A DNA stretch of 64,000 bases from Garcia nutans (taxonomy: Eukaryota; Streptophyta; Magnoliopsida; Malpighiales; Euphorbiaceae), in NCBI GenBank assembly GCA_947685225.1, contig CANTUV010000004.1:19499001-19563000 (forward strand). Direction: 5' to 3'. The notes under the pieces were generated by a model that searched no databases, had not been told where the DNA came from, and was given only the letters and a program-made list of their open reading frames with translations. The position numbers and the translations under genes were made by a program. Of this stretch, positions 37,201 to 47,938 are shown one piece after another. Position 1 is the first letter of the stretch. The number at the start of each line of letters is the position of its first letter.

Positions 37201-38794
37201 TGATCCTCTATGGCTCATAAACCTAGGGTATAGAAGTTCAAGGCATACAACAACCCAACCTACATCACTAACTCAGAGTTTAGTGAAGATATAATTAATT
37301 TCACTCCCAGAACCATAAATCCTGACCAAGTTTAGAATCTGGTAAATGAAGCTCTTGCATCTAAGATGGAAGAGTTAAAGGGTGCCCTAGCTGTGACCGT
37401 GAGAAATCAACTTGATGTACTGTTGGAAGGAAACACTGTTGAAGCATGTGCTAGTACTAATAAGTAAAAGGACATAGGAAAGGCTAAGGTAGGTGAGGTA
37501 GCCTTTGATGATGACAAGGTGATAATTAATGATGATGATGATAACTGGGCTCAATATTTCCAAGCTCCTCAAGATAAGAAGGAAAAAAAGAAGGTTATAG
37601 AGAAAACTGAAATTACGAATGTGGAGAAAATGTCTGCTGATTTAGAGAAGAAGTTCACAAAGAAGTTGAAGGCTGATGAGGTATCAAAGGTAGACAAGCT
37701 ATTTGAGCAAGATGAAGAAGTCCCTTACAAGTTTAAGATGCCTTCCTTTGCTAAGTACAATGGTATAAGAAATCCTCACTTACATGTTAAGTAGTACATC
37801 AGTTCCATGCAGTCTGCCAGAGCTACTAAATCTCAAACTCTAAGATATTTAATACTTTCATTGGATCTTGTTGTACAGAATTGGTTCAATACCTTAGAGA
37901 AAAGTACTCAAAAGAACTGGGATTTGATGTACAAAGCCTTCAGCCAGCAGTATGAGTATTATGTGCAATTGGAAGTTACCCTAATGGGAGTAGAGTCAAT
38001 TAGGCAGAAGCAGAATGAGAATTTTGTTGACTATGTAAAAAAGGTGGAGGAATAAGGCTACACTACTTAAGAAGAGGCCAGACAAGTTTGACTAGATTAG
38101 GATGATAGTGAGAGGTGTCCTACCTAATCTGTGTGAATGGATGTATCATACTCTTATTAGGAATTCAAAGATCTCCTTTAAGATGGCTTGCAAGTAGAAG
38201 AATGGGAAAGAGAGAATAATCATATTTCTAGAAGAAGAAGTGATAGGAAAAGTTATCAGTCTGGCGGTTAGAGTTCACAGAAGTCAGAGAATATCAATGC
38301 AACAACTGGTCAAGCAAATAAAAGATAGTATTTAGAGTTGGAAAAATCTCTGTCTTGGGTTTTCATTAAGTTGTAGAAGAATGGGCTATTATAGCCATTG
38401 GCTCCCTGACCTTTGCCGAATCCTCTACCATCAAGCTTTATTGCCAAGGCCTTTTGTCAATTCCATCAAGTGCAAAGGCATGAGACAGATAGATATGTTC
38501 GCTTAAGGTATGAGATCCAAGATTTGATTGACAGTGGAAAGCTGCCTGAGCCTGATAAGCCCAACACAAAGAATAATCAATCTTCTGCTAAATTCGAAAG
38601 GGCGCCACCGGCTGAACCCTTCATGATAGAGGGAGGATTGGAGGAGAGTTTTTTCTTGTCTTCTTAGCATGATATGGATGGAGAAGCTACTGCAGATGAT
38701 GAAGCGATGACTATCATTGCTGATCCTTGCCCTTGATATGTCCAAGTAGAGAAAGCTCTTTCGACTTCAAATCAATAAAACTTCCCTTAGCTTG
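37201..38794 (+). pseudogene. Element D gag
   Basis: Fragments are INDDDDNWAQYFQAPQDKKE and DKLFEQDEEVPYKFKMPSFA (37519-37794), NWFNTLEKSTQKNW (37807-38055), and FCQFHQVQRHETDRYVRLRY with EIQDLIDSGKLPEPDKP (38413-38667). The zinc-binding CX2HX4H of the nucleocapsid is visible but the last Cys is now Tyr. Stops occur after STNK, after LHVK and after VEE. Confidence 0.88.
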
Positions 38795-40132
38795 TGTGAG
38801 AGGGGATTTTTGCCCCCACTCCTGGTGGAATGGTTCTCATGACTTTGGCACTTTTTAGGTTTGGGCCTTAGAGAACACGAGCCTAAGCCCGAAGAAAATA
38901 GAGTCGCCACCTAGACAGGCTGAGAAAAAGAAAGGGGTGGATGACTCGATTCCTAAGTAATCCCCAACCCCCTAATGGGATCGAAAAGTTGGGTACGTGT
39001 GGAAAAGGTGAGAAATGGCCCAGCACCCCCACAACACCCGGTTCATTGGAACTAACCTCCTTTGCAAGTCTTAATATTATAAAATTCTTAAATATAATGA
39101 TATTATCCATGCTACATGCAACAATTAAAATAAAACATTATTATATTAAAATCAAAGTAATGTTCAAACAAAATAAATAAATGGACACACATCCATGGAT
39201 GGAAACGTGTTCTTACATCGTCCAATGTCTAAAACTAAATAGGACACCTACCAAAAGGTGAAAACGTGTCCTTTATATTAATCCCAAACTATAAAAAATA
39301 ATTTCAATTACATGAAAATTAATTAATGAGGTATCCAATAATGGAAACATACCTCTTACAATTTTAATATCAAAATAAACAAATAATAATAATAATAAAG
39401 AAATCATCCATCCATGATAAATAAATCAAATATTGAAATTAAATAAATCACATCAAAACATATAATAAATTACATAATTAAATTTAAAATTAGATAAAGT
39501 AATAAATGTATAAATTTAGGGTTTTAGAATTTTAATAACCAAATTAGGGTTTTTAAATAAAGGGAGTTAAATACAAATGCTTATAATACAAAAATAATAT
39601 TGGCCCCTTCAATGAGCCCATACGGCGGTCCTGCTTTTAGGGTTATAGGTTTCAGTGTTTAAAATTAAGATTTTATGGTTTAAGATTTAGAAAATAGGGT
39701 TTCGGAATTGGAAGAAACAAACTACTGTAAATTTTAGAAAAATAGAATTGATTATGGTTTTGAGAAAATAAATTATTATTTTGTGGTTTTAGAAAAGTAC
39801 AATTAGGGTTTTAGACTTCAAAAATTAATTTAATGAGTATTAAGATATTAGAGTTTTGGTTCATAAAACATATAATTCGAATTCAACAATTTCATTCTAC
39901 TGGAAAATTAATATTAAAATACCTTAACAAAACATTAAAAAGGAAGCATGTTATGGCTACTGTGAATACAAGAATTTATTAGTTAAGATCAAGCCTTCAT
40001 TGTTGGTTCCACCAAAATTGCACGGTTGAAATTCTGAGAGAACCTTGATAAAGACAACACTGCCTTGTTGCCTTGTGGTTGGAAGGGTTCCAAAATTTTG
40101 GACTGGACTAGATAAAAAATTAAGGGTCTACA
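38795..40132 (-). repeat. Element B 3' LTR with a large U3 deletion
   Basis: It opens TGTGAGAGGGG and closes GGGTCTACA but is only 1338 bp, against about 2060-2240 bp for its relatives. The missing part includes the TATA box and the GC-rich hairpin segment; the sequence jumps near 40085 from the GGTTGGAAGGG region to TTTGGACTGGACTAG. Confidence 0.88.
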
Positions 40133-40148
40133 GTTTGCCCCTTGCTTG
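40133..40148 (-). promoter_or_regulatory. Element B polypurine tract
   Basis: Element strand reads CAAGCAAGGGGCAAAC directly before the LTR; E has CAAGCAGGGGGCAAAC at 44874-44889. Confidence 0.8.
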
Positions 40149-40231
40149 AGTGATTTGAGGCTACAGCAAAAGAGAGCGAAAAATAATGTGATTTTTGACT
40201 GGATTTAGAGCCAAACTGGACTCTGTAACCA

Positions 40232-40950
40232 AGGTTGGTTTGAGTTCTGGACTAAAAAATAATTTGGGTTCTGGACCCAAGGTGAATTTAGGATTTGGGT
40301 TCTGGACCCGAGGTAAATTCTGGACTTAAAAGTAATTTGGATTTTAGACCTAATGTAATTTCTGAACTTAAAAGTAATTTAGGTTCTGGACCCGAGGTAA
40401 ATTCTGAACTTAAAAGTAATTTGGATTTTGGACCCGGGATAAGTTCTGGACTTAAAAGTAATCTGGGTTCTGGACTTGGAATAAGTTCTGGACTTAAGAG
40501 TAATTTGGGTTCTGGACCCGAGATAAGTTCTGGACTTAAAAGTAATTTGGGTTCTGGTCTTGGGATAAGTTATGGACTTAAGAGTAATTTGGGTTCTAGA
40601 CTCGGGATAAGTTCTGAACCCGGGACAAGTTCTGGACTTAAAAATAATTTAGGTTCTAGACCCGAGGTAAGTTCTAAACTTAAAAGTAATTTGGGTTCTG
40701 GACCCGGGATAAGTTTTGGACTTAAGAGTAATTTGTATTTCAGACCCGAGGTAAGTTCTGGACTTAAAAATAATTTGGGTTTTGGACCAGAGGTAAGTTC
40801 TGGACTTAAAAGTAATTTGGGTTCTAGAGCCCAGATAAGTTCTGGATTGAAGAGTAATTTGAATTCTGGACCCGAGATAAGTTCTGGACTTAAAAGTAAT
40901 TTGGGTTCTGAACCCGAGGTAAGTTCTAGACTTAAAAATAATTTTGTTAT
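40232..40950. repeat. 42-bp tandem repeat block in element B 3' region
   Basis: About 16 units of the form GGTTCTGGACCCGAGGTAAG then TTCTGGACTTAAAAGTAATTT. One unit is truncated (SEPGTS in the plus-frame reading). Because the unit is a multiple of three, both strands stay open over long stretches (40295-40975 plus, 40570-40956 minus). I treat these frames as by-products, not proteins. Confidence 0.93.
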
Positions 40951-41438
40951 ATGCAAAAATGATTGTAGTCAGTAGGATACTAAAGAAATTTGCAAAAAAT
41001 TTAGCGATTTTTTACCATACCTATATCCTCTAGCCCCTTGCGTGTAAAAATATTTTTAAAAGTACGAAATAATATTTTTAGACACGCAAATATCTGAATA
41101 ATTAATTTAAATAATTGAATCTATTTACTCACTATTCATTTACAATTTGTCAACTGTGACATTGATTTTAATTTTTCACGAGAATACTATTTTTCCATTT
41201 TTTTTTGTCTTCTTGCCTTAGTTTTTTTTCTATATAAACCCTCTTTTATCTTTTCATTCTCACACCATTTCCTTTTCCTTTTCATTTTTTTATTCAAAAA
41301 TATGAAATTTTCATCGTCATTTCCTTTTTCTTTTCCTTTGCAATTTGTCATTATAAACCTCTTATTTCTTCAATACTCATCCACACTTACATATTCTCAT
41401 AATTAAAGCAGAGAGTTTTAGCAGAGAGTTAAGGAGAA
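40951..41438. other. Spacer between repeat block and antisense PMD ORF
   Basis: No coding sequence. It contains a pyrimidine-rich stretch with TATATAAACC near 41230, which could be the promoter of the plus-strand ORF starting at 41439. E has the same layout, with CTATATAAATG at about 47835 before its start at 47939. Confidence 0.5.
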
Positions 41439-42650
41439 ATGAATGCTTCAAGATCAGGACCTTGATCCAATGTTGAGTTATTAGAATTTATTCGATGACA
41501 TAAAAATGGAACTATAAGTCTACTAGCTGGGATGCAGCTTCATCGCAGTTCAAGTCAAAAAACTAAGGTAACAATGCAACTTAATATTTTAATAGCACAA
41601 ATATGTATTTATTATTTGATTTTATTTAAAAATTTTATTATTTATTTTTTTAATAATGCTAAAAATTAGGAAAAATAATTTAGTTAGTGGACTATTTAAT
41701 AAATAAATAAATAGATAAATTAGAATAGGACATAACGAATAAATGTAATCCATAAATCAGTAGTATTAGTATGATGATATACTTACCTCGTGTTAACTTA
41801 CCTGGCTCCGTGTTAGCGCGATCGCTGTGTTATCTGAGGTGAAGAGTGTGTCTATAAAGCCCGACAATGGTATGATGTAGCACCCTCTCGAGTAAAATGG
41901 ATTGTTCGAGATTGCGGTTTTGAAAGCTTTATGAAGAGTGTTCGATAGACAAGAGTGTAGTTCAAGCATTATCATAGCGGTGGATGGACACGACCCTTAC
42001 TTTTCATATACCTATAGGAGAGATGACCATTGGCCCAGTCGATTGTACAACCATAACTGGTATTCTGTACTATGGCCTTCCAGTTCCTCTTACTAATGAT
42101 ATTTTGACATACGATGAAGTCCAACAGTTAATTGATATGGAATCAACATTAAAAGGGCCTTTCAAGATAAAAATTGAGTTGATAGGGAGTTATTGGATGA
42201 ACTACAAAGGATAGGTTCATAAGGAAACAACGAAACAATATGCTTAAGATTTTTACTATATTTGCTCGGGTCGACTATTTTATGCAGCACCAAATCTACC
42301 ATCCATCTATCGGTGTTGAAGGCCCTTAATGACATGAGTATGGTACCGCTTTACGACTAGGGTGAAGCTAGCCTTGCCTGTCTCTATCATGGACTAGATA
42401 AAATTTGCAGGAATAAGAAGTCTTTCGTTGGTTTCATGGTGGTTGTCAAGGTACTCCTCTTCTACCAATGTCAATTCCATTCTTATACTTGCATGAATTT
42501 GATTTTCATTGTTGTTGTAGGTATGGGCATATGAGCATAATCTTGTGAGGATGCCTAGCATTTCTTAAGAGAGAGTTGAGTATCCGAAATTGAATTTTTG
42601 GTTGTCAGATTATGTAACAGTTCTTGGCTCTCACCATGTGCATACCCAGT
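41439..42650 (+). pseudogene. Element B antisense PMD-like ORF, 5' part
   Basis: Plant mobile domain proteins (MAIN/MAIL family and transposon copies) act in silencing; the role of copies inside retrotransposons is unknown. Exon 1 starts MNASRSG at 41439 but has a TGA at codon 9. The domain core is ERWMDTTLTFHIPIGEMTI with YYGLPVPLTND (41984-42214), then GEASLACLYHGLDKICRNKK near 42370. Donor and acceptor sites appear near 42447 and 42522. The ORF stops at the E insertion and continues at 56910. It is on the strand opposite to gag-pol. Confidence 0.78.
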
Positions 42651-44873
42651 TGTGAGCGGGGATTTTTGCCCCCACTCCCGGTGGAATGGTTCTTGCGACT
42701 TTGGCACTGTTTAGGCTCAAGACCTTAGAGAACACAGACCTAAGTCTGGAGAAAATGGAATCGCCACTCGGACGGGCCGGGAAAAAGAAAGGGGTGGATG
42801 CCTTAATTCCTAAGGAATCCCCAACCCCCTAATGGGTTCGGAAAGTTGGGTACGTATGGGGAAGGTGAGAAATGACCCAGCACCCCCACAACACCCGGTT
42901 CATTGGAACCGGTCTCCTTTACAGGTCTTAATATTATAAAATTCTTAAATAAAACAATATTATTCATATTACACGCAACAATTGAAATAAAGCATCATTA
43001 TATTAAAATAAAAGCAATGTCCAAACAAAGCAAATAAATGGACACCCATCCGAAGATGGAAACAGGTCCTTACATCATCCATGTCTAAACTAAATAGGAC
43101 ACCCACCAAAAGGTAGAAACATGTCCTTTACATTGGTCAAAAAAATTACATAAAAATTAATTAATGAGGTACCCACAAAGTGGAAACATACCTCTTACAA
43201 CATTTGGAAATCAAAATAAATCAATAAAGGTAAATAACCATTCATCATAAATAAATCATTCATCAAAGATATTAAACATCATTCAAAATATATAATAAAC
43301 ATTCATCCATGATAAATTAAATAAATCAAGCATTGAAATTAAATAAATCAACCATCAAAGCATATAATAGACTATATAATCAAATCTAAAAATAAAGCAA
43401 GTAAAGATACAAATTAGGGTTTACTGTTTAAAGTTCTTTAATTAATATTTAGGGTTTTGGAAGTTTAGTATTATTATTATAATTTGTTTAACCTACTGCA
43501 AAGGTTTTGGAAAATTGAAATGGATTAAGGTTTCATGAATCAAATTAGGGTTTAGGAGTAACATTATGAAATTAGGGTTTTAGGATATTAAAACAATAGA
43601 TTTATAATTCTTGGTTATTGGATTGTTGTTTTGGATTTATTGTATTGAGTTTGAATGTTTAGGTTTATAAGGTTTTAAGGTTTTAAGGATTAGGGTTTAA
43701 GAAAACTAGGGTTTACGTATTAGTTTTGAGGGAATTAGGGTTTAGGAAAACTTAAGGTTTAGATTAACTATTTTGGGGTTTACTGTTTGGGTTTTGGAGT
43801 TGAAGAAAATAGTTTAGAGTTTTATGAAGTAATTGTGATTTTTAGAAACTGTAAAGTATGTTAGGGTTTGGAGATTTAACAAAATATTTGAAAATTTTGG
43901 AAAAGAGTTAGAGGAAAACAGTTTAGGGTTTTTTTTAAAGTTCTGGAAATAGACAAAATGATTTAAGGTTTTTGGAAACAAAAGAAACAAATTAGGGTTT
44001 TTAAGGTATTTGGAAATAAAAGAAGTCATTTAATGTTTTTGGAAACAAAAGAAACGAATTAGGGTTTTTAAGGTATTTGGAAATAGAAGAAATAATTTAA
44101 GGTTTTTGGAAACAAAATAAGTGAATTAGGGTATTTGGAAACAGAAGAAATCATTTAAGGTTTTTGAAATGAAGATCAAGTTATTACATATTCAAAGATC
44201 AAAGTTTTGTATGTATATTATTATGAATCAAAGAAACAAAGCTATGAGTAGTTTATGATTAAGGATCAAACTTGGGTAGTTGGTTCCACCAAAATTAACT
44301 TCTGGATGAACGGAGACAAAGGCAGTGTGGCTACCTTTGATAAATTGTTGATTGCTTGCTTGTTGCTCCTCTACAATTTGAAGTCCCAAATTCCAGTCCC
44401 TCGTCCAAAGTCCTCTTGTTCATCCTCTTTTTCTTTTTTTTAGTGTTATTTATAGGAAATTTAGAAGATTAATTCCAATTGTTTAAGGAAACAATAATTA
44501 ATTAGGAAAAGAAAACTGAAACCAAATAGGAAAAGAAAAAATTGCGCTTGGTGCGAGCGAGAATTGGCGCGCTAGCGGGCTGCCAAGCCATTTCGCCCAC
44601 AGTAAGTTCTTGCGGGCGAAATGGCCAAGTTCCTGCAGGCGAAATGGCCCAAGGCCATTTTGACCAATTACTTTCGGCGACGAATTTTTTCATCGCTGAT
44701 TTTTTTTCGTCGTCGATTTGTATTTGCATTTGTATTTATTTATTATTATTATTTAAAGCAATTATAAAAAATAAATACTAAAATAAATATTATTTAATTA
44801 AGATAACACAAAAATTATTTTGGATTAAATAAAATATATTGGACCAGACTGGGTAAAAAATTAAGGGACTACA
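42651..44873 (-). repeat. Element E 3' LTR
   Basis: Runs TGTGAGCGGGG to GGGACTACA. Contains a U5 hairpin CCGGTTC-ATTG-GAACCGG near 42896, about eleven TAGGGTTT motifs in 43409-44075, a fourfold 70-bp repeat at about 43960-44165, the TATA box at 44446-44455 and a GC-rich U3 segment at 44540-44715. Confidence 0.92.
43960..44165. repeat. Tandem ~70-bp repeats in LTR
   Basis: Units alternate GTTTTTGGAAACAAAAGAAA with AATTAGGGTTTTTAAGGTAT. About three to four copies are present; the 5' LTR of E has a matching block at about 55985-56205. Confidence 0.85.
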
Positions 44874-45022
44874 GTTTGCCCCCTGCTTGAACGATTTGAG
44901 ACTTTAGTAAAAGAGAGTGAAAATCAATAGGACTTAATTTTTCTGAGATGGTTGAGGTTTTGGGTTCTGGACTCAGAATAATTTTAGGTTCTGGACCTAG
45001 GGGTAATTTTGGGTTCTGGACC
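44874..45022 (-). other. Element E 3' end: polypurine tract and first tandem repeats
   Basis: The polypurine tract is at 44874-44889. Short GGTTCTGGACC units begin near 44960 and are interrupted by the solo LTR at 45023. Confidence 0.8.
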
Positions 45023-47170
45023 TGTGAGCGGGGATTTTCGCCCCCACTCCCTCTGGAATGGTTCTTGCGACTTCGGCACTATTTAGGCTCGGGACCTTAG
45101 AGAACATGGACCTAAGTCCAGAGAAAATGGAGTCGCCACCCGGACGGACCGGGAAAAAGAAAGGGATGGATGACTTGATTCCTAAGGAATCTCTAACCCC
45201 CTAATGGGTTCGGAAAGTTGGGTACGTACGGGGAAGGTCAGAAATGGCCCAGCACCCCCACAATGCCCGGTTCACTGGAACCGGCCTCCTTTACAGGTCT
45301 TAATATTATAGAATTCTTAAGTATAACAATATTATCCATATAACACAATAATTGAAATAAAGCATTGTTGTATTAAAAATCAAAACAAATAAATTGACAC
45401 CCATCCGAAGATGGAAATATGCCCTTACATTATCCATGTCTAAGCTAAATAGGACACCCACCATGAGATAGAAACGTGTCCTTTACATTGGTCTAAAATA
45501 TAAAAGCAATTTAAATTACAAAGAAATTAATTAATGAGGTATCCACAAAGTGGAAACATACCTCTTACAATATTTGGAAATTAAAATAAATCGATAGAAG
45601 TTAATAACCACTCATCATAAATAAATCATTCATCAAAGATATTAAACATCAATAGAAAGTAAACATCCATCCATGATAAATTAAATAAATCAAGCATTGA
45701 ACTTAAATAAATCAAATAAGGAAAGTAAAGATACAAATTGAAGTTTACTGTTTCTCATTTAAAGTTCTTTAATTAATATTTAGGGTTTTGGAATTTATTG
45801 GTTTAGGCTACTGTAAGTTTTAAGGGAATTGAAATGGATTAAAGTTTTATAATTTAAGAGATTGATAAGGTTCTTTGATTAACAAAATTAGGGTTTGAGG
45901 GGGTAAAATCATGAAATTAGGGTCTGGATATTAAAATATTAGGTTTATGATTATTAGCTACTGGATTGTTGTTTTTAGGCTTACTGTGTTGAATTTTAAT
46001 ATTTATGTTTATAAGGTTTTAAGATTTTAAGGATTAGGGTTTAGGAAAATTAGGGTTTAGGTTTACTAGTTTGGGGTTTACTGTTTTTGGTTTTGAAGTT
46101 GAATTAGGGTTTTTAGTGTTTCGGAAAATATATTTGATTTTAGAATTTGAGAAAACAATTTATAGTTTTATAAAGATTTTTTTTGGAAATAGGCAAGACG
46201 ATTTAAGGTTTTTGGAAATAGAAAGTACTTTTTTTAGGTTTTTTGGAAATAAAAGGATCAATTTAGGGTTTTAAAGTTTTGAAGAAATAGGTTGAACGAC
46301 TTAAGATTTTTTGGAAAAAAAAAAAGAAACAAATTAAGGTTTTTAAGGTATTTAGAAACAGAGGAAATCATTTAAGGTTTTGGAAACGAAGATCAAGTTA
46401 TTACATCTTGAAAGATTGAAGTTTTGAGTGTATAATCTTATGAATCAAATAAAGAACGAAGCTACTGTAAGAAATAAAAAGAAATTAAGAATTCAAATCG
46501 TCATTCGTTGGTTCCACCAAAAATTGCTTCTTGGATGAACAAGGACAAAGGCAAGGTTGCTACCTTTGTAGCTTGTTGCTTCCTTCCCTTCTTCTCTTAA
46601 AAAAGTCCGATCAATTTGTAAAGTTCCAATTCAAAATCCAAGTCCCAGTCCAAAGTCCGATTCTTCTCCTTTCAAAAATTCCTCCCTTTTTTTTGTCTTA
46701 TTTATAGAAAATTTAGATGATTAATTTTAATTGTTTAAGGAAATTGTATTTAATTAGAAAAAAAAATCAAAACCAAATAGAATTTGATATCGGAAAAAAT
46801 TGCGTCGGAAAAATTTTGCTGGCAAAAACTGCGACGGGCTGCGAGAGGCTATGAGCGCTGGAGGGCTGCGGGCCAGAATTGCTGTGGAAACTTGCGAGCT
46901 GGGCGGCCAGAAGCCACTTCGCCAGCAGGAAACTCCTGCAGGCGAAATGGCCCAAGGCCATTTCGTCCAACACTTTCGGCGATGAATTTTTTCGTCGCCG
47001 ATTTTTCCGTCGTCGATTTTTATTTTTATTTATTTATTATTATTATTTTTATTACTATAATTATAAAAATATATACTAAAAAAATATTATTTAATTAAGA
47101 CAACACAAAAATTATTTTGGAATAAATAAAATATATTGGACCGGACTAGGTCAAAAATTAAGGGTCTACA
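45023..47170 (-). repeat. Solo LTR of the same family in element E repeat block
   Basis: Runs TGTGAGCGGGG to GGGTCTACA, 2148 bp, with exact TSD GGACC at 45018-45022 and 47171-47175. TATA box at 46698-46707; GC-rich U3 segment with hairpin at 46790-47020. The ORFs at 46767-47098 are translations of that segment. Confidence 0.92.
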
Positions 47171-47490
47171 GGACCCGAACTAAGAGATTTTAGGTTCTGG
47201 GCCTAAGGATAATTTTGATTCTGGACCCGAGCTAAGTTTTGGACTTAGGAGAAATTTTAGGTTCTGGACCTAAAGATAATTCAGGTTCTGGACCCGAGCT
47301 AAGTTCTGGACTTAAAAGAGATTTTAGGTTCTGGACCTAAGGATAATTTGGGTTCTGGACCTAAGGATAATTTGGGTTCTGGACCTAAGCTAAGTTCTGG
47401 ACATAAAAGAGATTTTAGGTTCTGGACCTAAGGATAATTTGGGTTCTGTACCCGAGCTAAGTTCTGGACTTAAGAGATATTTTAATTGTT
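47171..47490. repeat. Tandem repeats in element E 3' region
   Basis: Units of GGTTCTGGACCTAAGGATAA and TTCTGGACCCGAGCTAAG type, related to B's 42-bp block but with different order and spacing (GAGATTTTAG inserts). Confidence 0.9.
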
Positions 47491-47713
47491 TGAAAAAAAT
47501 ACTTATAGTCAGTAGTATACTAAAGTAATTTGCAAAAAAATTAGCTAATTTTTTTATGCACATATCTTCTCCTTACCCCCTGCATGTAAAAATATTTTAA
47601 AAGTGCAAAAATATTTATATACACGCAATTATCTGAATGATTAAATTGAATAATTGAGTTTCCTATTTATTTACTATGTAGTTACTGTTTATGCACTATT
47701 TACCACTATTCAT

Positions 47714-47795
47714 TTACTATTTGTAAATAGTAACCTACTATTTATAAATAGTATCCTACTATTTGTAAATAGTAACCTACTATTCATCAATAGTG
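47714..47795. repeat. Four tandem palindromes ACTATTTGTAAATAGT
   Basis: Four copies at about 21-bp spacing; the first and third are perfect ACTATTT/AAATAGT palindromes, the second has TA in the centre and the fourth is degenerate. They lie upstream of the antisense PMD ORF start. Confidence 0.85.
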
Positions 47796-47938
47796 AAATT
47801 TACTTTTTGAATTTTGTTTTTTTTTTGTCGTTCCTCTATATAAATGACCGATTTCTTCATTTCATTCACAGCAAACGTGTTAATTTCATTCATTCATATC
47901 TATAATCCTTTCAAGTTTAGCATACAGTTTTGAAAAAA

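Larger units (their letters stand above)
33978..38794 (+). mobile_element. Element D, Tat-lineage retrotransposon, plus strand, left part
   Basis: D holds a 45-bp LTR stub, primer site, leader and gag, interrupted at 34819-36877 by a solo LTR and ended at 38795 by element B. Its leader and gag align with those of A and E in inverse orientation. The rest of D should lie right of B's 5' LTR, outside the window. Confidence 0.85.

Noticed and set aside
40295..40975. 226-codon plus-strand ORF of 14-residue repeats
   Set aside because: It follows from a 42-bp tandem unit divisible by three; the minus strand is open as well, and E's version is not in frame.
45023..47170. LTR as the 3' LTR of another full element
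   Set aside because: Exact TSD on both sides and no internal sequence show a solo LTR.
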